From assembly GCA_051453625.1 (NCBI GenBank), contig JBOZIK010000001.1, positions 234,946,619-234,984,383 of the forward strand: a DNA stretch of 37,765 nt. Reading direction: 5' to 3'. Positions 31,131-37,765 of this stretch are shown piece after piece (the stretch's first letter is position 1; each line of letters begins with the position of its first letter). Source of the DNA: Welwitschia mirabilis (lineage: Eukaryota > Gnetophyta > Gnetopsida > Welwitschiales). The position numbers were made by a program, and so were the translations under genes. The notes beneath the pieces were generated by a model that had not been told where the DNA came from, did not search any database, and saw only the letters and a list, made by a program, of their open reading frames with translations.

Positions 31131-32156
31131 CTTAATCTACAAAGCATCTATTTTATATTATGAAGTAGCTTCTCTTTCTATCTCCCCTAATAGTTGTACT
31201 TACAAAGTTTAATTTATCCTTCTTCAATACCATTTAAGTTGTTAATTAACTTGGAATATTATCCATAGGCTTGTTAATCAAGATATTAATCATCATAATA
31301 ACATTAATCATCTCTTGTATTTAGAATGATCAACCCTTTAGAGATTTTCTTCTTCTTCTATATCATTCTCTTGTTGTCATCTGTCTCTTCTACCTCATTT
31401 GGTTGTAATAGAGGATGGTCCTCTTATGAATACATGACTTTCATTGTACAACTTTCTAATATAGTTATTTCACATTAATAATTTAACCTTTCATTGAAAC
31501 AGTTATCTTCCAAAACATGCTCTACTTTATATTAATCATAAGTGCACTCTTCAAGGGCCTCATTTAGTTTTTGATCTGACATGATTTGCTTCTGTTTCTA
31601 ATGCTTTAGTTGAGTGCAACTTCAAATTAGGTTTGATGAACTTTTCTCCAATGTTTATAGATGCTTGTACAAGCTTACTCTTAGTGTTGACTTTAATTTT
31701 AGTATGCTTTATATGCATCTCATCCAAAGATCTTTTGTGAGAGACTAAGTAAAGACTACATAATTGCTTTGCAAAGAATTCTAAGAATACAATTGAATAT
31801 ACTTGTGACTAACTTAAAACCACTCAATCTCAACCAAAATAGGCTTGAAATATAAAATTATTTATTGAATCATAATAGAAACTCACTTTTAAAGATATTA
31901 TGTAGAAATTCCTTAAGTATAACCTTATAACTTATAAGTCTTTATACTCCTTTGTTGTGTACTTTCTTTAATGCTTTTTCAACACTTCCAATTGTGTAAT
32001 CTAGTTGAGTTTTCCACTTTAAAATACAATATAACCTTTTAAAGCCTAACATGTCAAGGATAAGATGTGTAAAATGAGCTCAAATCGTAAATCTAGCTTT
32101 GGGAAAAATTTGAAGGAATTATAAATAGGACTACTATAAATAAGTCATTACCAACC
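31131..32156 (-). other. Presumed body of the minus-strand LTR E element, no domain recognised
   Basis: By position this should be pol/chromodomain sequence. I found no integrase or chromodomain motif. One minus-strand open stretch of about 80 codons (roughly 31790-31556) reads FFAKQLCSLYLVSHKRS, then DEMHIKHTKIKVNTKSK and lysine-rich sequence. I do not recognise it. The element may be a non-autonomous or internally rearranged copy. Confidence 0.35.
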
Positions 32157-32860
32157 AAAGCATAACATGCATGACATAAATAAGAGCTTAGAATTATGTC
32201 AATATTATTAAATCATATAGCANNNNNNNNNNNNNNNNNNNNNNNNNNNNNNNNNNNNNNNNNNNNNNNNNNNNNNNNNNNNNNNNNNNNNNNNNNNNNN
32301 NNNNNNNNNNNNNNNNNNNNNNNNNNNNNNNNNNNNNNNNNNNNNNNNNNNNNNNNNNNNNNNNNNNNNNNNNNNNNNNNNNNNNNNNNNNNNNNNNNNN
32401 NNNNNNNNNNNNNNNNNNNNNNNNNNNNNNNNNNNNNNNNNNNNNNNNNNNNNNNNNNNNNNNNNNNNNNNNNNNNNNNNNNNNNNNNNNNNNNNNNNNN
32501 NNNNNNNNNNNNNNNNNNNNNNNNNNNNNNNNNNNNNNNNNNNNNNNNNNNNNNNNNNNNNNNNNNNNNNNNNNNNNNNNNNNNNNNNNNNNNNNNNNNN
32601 NNNNNNNNNNNNNNNNNNNNNNNNNNNNNNNNNNNNNNNNNNNNNNNNNNNNNNNNNNNNNNNNNNNNNNNNNNNNNNNNNNNNNNNNNNNNNNNNNNNN
32701 NNNNNNNNNNNNNNNNNNNNNNNNNNNNNNNNNNNNNNNNNNNNNNNNNNNNNNNNNNNNNNNNNNNNNNNNNNNNNNNNNNNNNNNNNNNNNNNNAAAG
32801 CATAACATGCATGGCATAAATAAGAGCTTAGAATTATGTCAATATTATGAAATCATATAG
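32157..32860. repeat. Near-duplicate flanks around a 574-N gap
   Basis: Bases 32157-32220 (AAAGCATAACATGCATGACA and onward) recur at 32797-32860 with only two differences. The right-hand copy begins exactly at the gap edge (N run 32223-32796). It is either an unresolved tandem repeat or two allelic contig ends placed side by side. ORFs called through this gap are artefacts. Confidence 0.92.
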
Positions 32861-35640
32861 AAAATAAATATACATGAGTTTTGAGATTAATTTAGAATGA
32901 GAAAAATCTAGCCCCCTAACGTTGAATACATATTTCATCTAAATAAGATTACAAACTTTAACCATTTACTAGTAAGATTATCTAGTTTAGACTTATTGTG
33001 TAGCTAAGGATTACAAGATGGAGGACAATGGTAATTTATGAAATAAGGCTTGATAAGAACTAGTGTAGAATATGTAAATTTCTAAAGAGAAAGGGTTTTT
33101 TAGATATTTACTATCAATACTATATAGGGTGTTAAAATAAGTTAAAAAGATAACTCATTCAACTGCCATGTAATGAACATTATCCAATCTATAATAATAA
33201 TTCCATATATGCTAATAAGTCTTGGCTATAGACCATTATTTATGAGAAAGACCAAGTTTAATAGGTTTTTAGCTATAGGTTTCAATACTTTTAAACTTAG
33301 AAGATAGAGGAATTGTTCATTTTATAGGTAAATAAGCCATAGGTTATGGACTGAGTTAGGATAGGTCAGTCTAAAATTTTTTTATTTATTTATATTTTAT
33401 TTTATTTCATATTATTATTATTATTATTTTAACCCTAAGTCCTCATTAAAACCTAACCAAGATTATCATGTAAGAATAACAAAATTCTTAAATAATTTCA
33501 TATATGAATATCTACTAGCCAAGTAATTAGTTGGATTTCAAGAAAGGCCAAGTCAAGAAAAGCTTTAAATTTTTACATTTAATACAAACATTAGTTAAAA
33601 ACACAACAAAGGATTTTAAGCCATGAAATACTCTAAAAACATTAAGAAAATTTAACCTACTCATCTACAGTCATGGGCAAAACCAATAGATGGTTTTCAA
33701 TCTCCAACTACAAAGAAAACTCTTTAGCCAAGACTTTAAACACTTCCAGCAAAATCAAACACTAAAAAAAACATAGACTAAGTATTATAAAAAGTAGACT
33801 TTCCAAGTAGCCTCTAGTTTTATCTAAACGTTTACAATATAAAAAGACCACAAATATGGTCATGGTGTGATCTAATAGTATAATGATACATATGCTAATT
33901 TAACTTAGTTATGACATGGCTATAATTAAATAATTCTCGATAGCCATGTTTTAATCCATATAATTTATTATGTTTTTCATTAAAAGATATATACGATCAT
34001 GAGAATTTGATATAGTTAAGAAAATATTACGATCAACTAGAATCATTGGCTAATTTTTATAGTGGATATTACACTGACAAGGTTATTACTTGCATTAATT
34101 TTATGAGGATAACAGAAAATATAATCTGATTCTTACTTTTTTTTATTCATAGATATTAAGGTTTATTTTATGTACTTTTCCTGCCATTGATCTAACCATT
34201 TTTCTATTATACAAGAGTTTGTTATCCATTTAAAATAAGATAACAAAATATATATTTTCATAAAACATCATATTCTAGATTTGAACATATGTCCTTTGGT
34301 CTATTGTCTTATTACTTTTTATCTAATCACATATACTATAGTAAAACTCAATTTTACTATCCATAGAACAATATTAAGTTATTTAAAATGAATTTTTGTG
34401 ATATCATCTATCTATAAAAAGAGAGGCTTCAATTGGTAACCTTTGGTTACAGTTTAATTACATTTATCTTGATTAGGGCATTGATTGGGACTTTGAACTA
34501 TAGTGGTAAGAAAGATTTTAACAAAGAAGAAAAAGTATTGCATTAATTGCTAGGCATTTCAAAGATGCATTGCAAATGTTGAAAAACATTGGATATTATT
34601 TCTAGTAATTTGTAGAGCATAAACAAATGTGTGTGGTCAAAGAAGGGCTATGGCACTACAAGCAGACTATATACTATGATGCAAGAACCTAGCAAATACA
34701 AATGAGATATGAGACTTAAACACGAATCATGTAGAGTGAAATGGTAGTATAGTCTACACAATCATGTTAGCAGGTATTATAATCATTCAAATTTGCTAAT
34801 TTCAATTATTATGAGTATTGATGAATGTCAAAAAAAAATTCTATTACATAAAAGAACTTGCTCTTAGGATATGCCTATAGTGAACACCATCTTGAAGTTT
34901 TGGATATGTTTTGATAAATTGGAATGATACTATAACAAAGTTATTCTTATAAGCATCCTTTTAAATCAACTAGTGGGGCATTTCTAGATCATTTAATTCA
35001 GAATGGTGATGTTTTTCCTTTATAATAATTTCATGAGTAAAATACCAACTAGTTCTATCCATTTTCTAGTTGAAAATATTAATAGAAGCACATCTTATGT
35101 CCTACATAGATGATAAGAAAAGCTCCAATAAGTTCTATTTCTAAAATGTCGAAGATGATTTTAATAAGGTTTTAAACATTTTCATCTAGTGACTAAGCAT
35201 TAACAAGGAACTGCAATATCTCTATTTCCATTTTGAAATTTGAAAGGAAAGAAAATTTATGAAAAAGTTAACTATAGAAATGAGAAAATGGTAAATAGTA
35301 AGAATAACTAGCCCTATTATATATCTAAGAAATTTGAAGTTGGACATTTGGAAAGAAAGTTTTTCACTAACTCTTGAGAGCTCATACAAACTACACTTGA
35401 TATGTTCACTAGCCCAAGTGCATTTAAAACTTTTTTTATTCTTACTACAAATCTGAATTTATCATTGGTAATTACTGGCAACTATACTAAATGTTTTGAA
35501 TTATACTTATTAGGACCTAGCTATAGCTCAATGAGAGAAATGAAAACAATAGAGATTTATGCTATAACTTCATAGTGTATTCAATCTGAAACATCTCAAA
35601 AGTTCCACAATTGAAAATCTTCATAAACTTGTATGCTCTG
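32861..35640. other. AT-rich region without recognisable genes
   Basis: I read both strands and found no frame above 60 codons, no LTR terminus and no pol motif. A TTATT microsatellite-like stretch lies at about 33378-33430. It may be the decayed internal part of the minus-strand gypsy element. Confidence 0.45.
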
Positions 35641-36545
35641 NNNNNNNNNNNNNNNNNNNNNNNNNNNNNNNNNNNNNNNNNNNNNNNNNNNNNNNNNNNN
35701 NNNNNNNNNNNNNNNNNNNNNNNNNNNNNNNNNNNNNNNNNNNNNNNNNNNNNNNNNNNNNNNNNNNNNNNNNNNNNNNNNNNNNNNNNNNNNNNNNNNN
35801 NNNNNNNNNNNNNNNNNNNNNNNNNNNNNNNNNNNNNNNNNNNNNNNNNNNNNNNNNNNNNNNNNNNNNNNNNNNNNNNNNNNNNNNNNNNNNNNNNNNN
35901 NNNNNNNNNNNNNNNNNNNNNNNNNNNNNNNNNNNNNNNNNNNNNNNNNNNNNNNNNNNNNNNNNNNNNNNNNNNNNNNNNNNNNNNNNNNNNNNNNNNN
36001 NNNNNNNNNNNNNNNNNNNNNNNNNNNNNNNNNNNNNNNNNNNNNNNNNNNNNNNNNNNNNNNNNNNNNNNNNNNNNNNNNNNNNNNNNNNNNNNNNNNN
36101 NNNNNNNNNNNNNNNNNNNNNNNNNNNNNNNNNNNNNNNNNNNNNNNNNNNNNNNNNNNNNNNNNNNNNNNNNNNNNNNNNNNNNNNNNNNNNNNNNNNN
36201 NNNNNNNNNNNNNNNNNNNNNNNNNNNNNNNNNNNNNNNNNNNNNNNNNNNNNNNNNNNNNNNNNNNNNNNNNNNNNNNNNNNNNNNNNNNNNNNNNNNN
36301 NNNNNNNNNNNNNNNNNNNNNNNNNNNNNNNNNNNNNNNNNNNNNNNNNNNNNNNNNNNNNNNNNNNNNNNNNNNNNNNNNNNNNNNNNNNNNNNNNNNN
36401 NNNNNNNNNNNNNNNNNNNNNNNNNNNNNNNNNNNNNNNNNNNNNNNNNNNNNNNNNNNNNNNNNNNNNNNNNNNNNNNNNNNNNNNNNNNNNNNNNNNN
36501 NNNNNNNNNNNNNNNNNNNNNNNNNNNNNNNNNNNNNNNNNNNNN
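35641..36545. other. Assembly gap, 905 N
   Basis: Unknown bases. I see no duplicated flank here. ORFs spanning it are artefacts. Confidence 0.99.
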
Positions 36546-37765
36546 GAGGTATTATGCATGTTAACCTACCTTAACAAGAATAATTTACTCTTATGTAGTT
36601 GGTATCTAAGGGTAAAACACTTAGTCCCAATTAATTATTTAGTAGATGGTTATAGGTAAAATTATTATGTTCCTCATAAGCTTAGGACATAAAATTTAGG
36701 CCTATACTATATATACTTATAACTACATTTGAAAATTTAGCCAAAATGTTCTTGTGTGGATTTGAAAACATGATCACCATCTTATTCTCTTATCACTAGG
36801 GATATGACCAATTGCGCTAACTAATTCATCTATAAAACCCTTGATTTGAAAGCAACAAGAAGGAGGGAGCCATATCTAATCCTTGTAAGAATGTTTTCAA
36901 AAATCTAATCTTAGCAAACCAAATGGGCACATCGATTTGCAGGAAAGAAGAAAAAGTATGCATTAAGATAATAGATTCAAATATTCAGAAAACATACTAT
37001 AATCAAATGCTATGCAAATGTCCAAAAGAGAAATGCGATGTGGCCTAAAGAAAACATGATTAAGAACATAGTCTGAAGAAAATGATTTTAGAATGCACTA
37101 GAATGTCAAATAGTAGGGCTTACACAAATTTCTAAAGAGATAAATAGCATAATCAAGGGTACATAATAGAAATAGGAGTGTTTCAAAAGTAGAGCGTTCT
37201 ATGCTAGAAAGCATTACAAAACACAATTAGACAAAATCATCAAGCAACCAGAAATGAAATGCCCAAAATTTGATGGTGCTGATAGGGAATTAAGCATTTT
37301 CTTGAGAGGTTTTAAGATCTGGGTTGGTGTTGTGTGATGTAGTATTAGAAATGGCTACATGAGGGGCTCATTTGAATGAGCTCAGTAGAAAGGTTTATGA
37401 GCAACATTGAGGTTGAAGCACTACAGTTTCTTGGCATTTCTACCCTGTTATCACTCAAGAATGCATTGCTTTCATATTAAGGGTTTGCAATGGCATCTGG
37501 CAATGATGGAGGCAGATGCATATTAGCAAGAAGAAAGAAACAAGAACGTGTTGCATATGTCCAATGCTCACAACCTACTCCCCTTCTTTTCAAATCTAAA
37601 ATGGCACTAATTGAGTTAGCAAACGTTCAGCTCTAAGTCTTGAAACGCTGTGCTGGAACTCTTCAGCTTCAATCTAATTCCCCTCCAAGAGAAATGCACC
37701 TGACTAAAATGCATTTTGTAGTGAAGGCTCTTAATCACTAGCCTGCAAGAATGAGCTTTATTTCA
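36546..37765. other. Less AT-rich terminal region, no gene identified
   Basis: From about 36840, and most clearly from 37260, base composition becomes visibly richer in G and C than the rest of the window. A short plus-strand frame at 37252-37330 reads MKCPKFDGADRELSIFLRGF, loosely like the start of a plant retroelement gag, but it stops soon. No splice-supported exon, tRNA or known domain is seen on either strand. It could be the edge of a host gene region or a younger repeat continuing beyond the window. Confidence 0.35.

Noticed and set aside
32194-32819. Frames of about 200 codons on both strands
   Set aside because: They span the N gap 32223-32796.
35611-36574. Frames of over 300 codons on both strands
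   Set aside because: They span the N gap 35641-36545.
37252-37330. Short frame resembling a gag start (KFDGADRELSIF)
   Set aside because: Only about 20 residues before a stop, with no supporting LTR, PBS or downstream gag motif. Recorded only as a loose resemblance.
1-37765. tRNA, rRNA or other structural RNA genes
   Set aside because: I saw no tRNA-like box A/box B pair or rRNA-like sequence. The tRNA-related strings are retrotransposon primer-binding sites.

Overview
This window looks like AT-rich, repeat-dense nuclear DNA of a flowering plant. I find no intact host gene, RNA gene, CRISPR array or prokaryotic operon. Nearly everything recognisable is decayed LTR retrotransposon from both superfamilies (Ty1/copia and Ty3/gypsy), partly nested. 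Primer-binding sites resembling the initiator-Met tRNA complement, zinc-knuckle gag, pol domains, a chromodomain and a plant-type third ORF all point to an angiosperm. The sequence does not settle which order.

Layout. (1) 263-7263, plus strand: a Ty1/copia element resembling Sirevirus/SIRE in layout. It has a 5'-truncated 5' LTR, PBS, gag with zinc knuckle, protease and the start of integrase, then a large internal deletion leaving only the last residues of RNase H. A separate third ORF follows, with its own leader and TATA box and resembling the 'putative plant transposon protein' (Transposase_32) family, then a polypurine tract and a 3' LTR containing an assembly gap. (2) About 7920-11215, minus strand: a Ty3/gypsy chromovirus relic. 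In minus-strand order it has a tandemly duplicated segment, RNase H, integrase (zinc finger, core, C-terminal domain) and a chromodomain. Most of reverse transcriptase is missing. (3) About 11460-12760, plus: a second copia LTR with PBS and the start of gag. It is interrupted at 12761 by (4), a Ty3/gypsy element of the Athila/Tat type whose 1.1-kb LTRs lie at 12761-13862 and 28183-29288, about 16.5 kb apart. (5) Inside that shell are two long direct repeats, 14860-17656 and 22780-25344. These are about 2.5-kb LTRs of a Del/Tekay-like gypsy family, and both are followed by PBS-plus-leader sequence, which suggests a tandem or recombined element. (6) About 29300-31096, minus: a diverged third LTR of that family, with the pol-end/PPT signature next to it. 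(7) 31131-37765: AT-rich sequence without recognisable genes and with two large gaps. The last ~900 bases are visibly less AT-rich and could approach single-copy sequence.

None of these elements can be autonomous as read. Every coding region has stops or frameshifts, and several catalytic or metal-binding residues are lost. The most interesting part is the copia element's third ORF (3898-4949). It has its own TATA-like box and leader, carrying the same GGGTCRACY-type repeated motif as the LTRs. Four of the six N-gaps are flanked by near-identical sequence, so parts of the apparent duplication are assembly artefacts or unresolved repeats.
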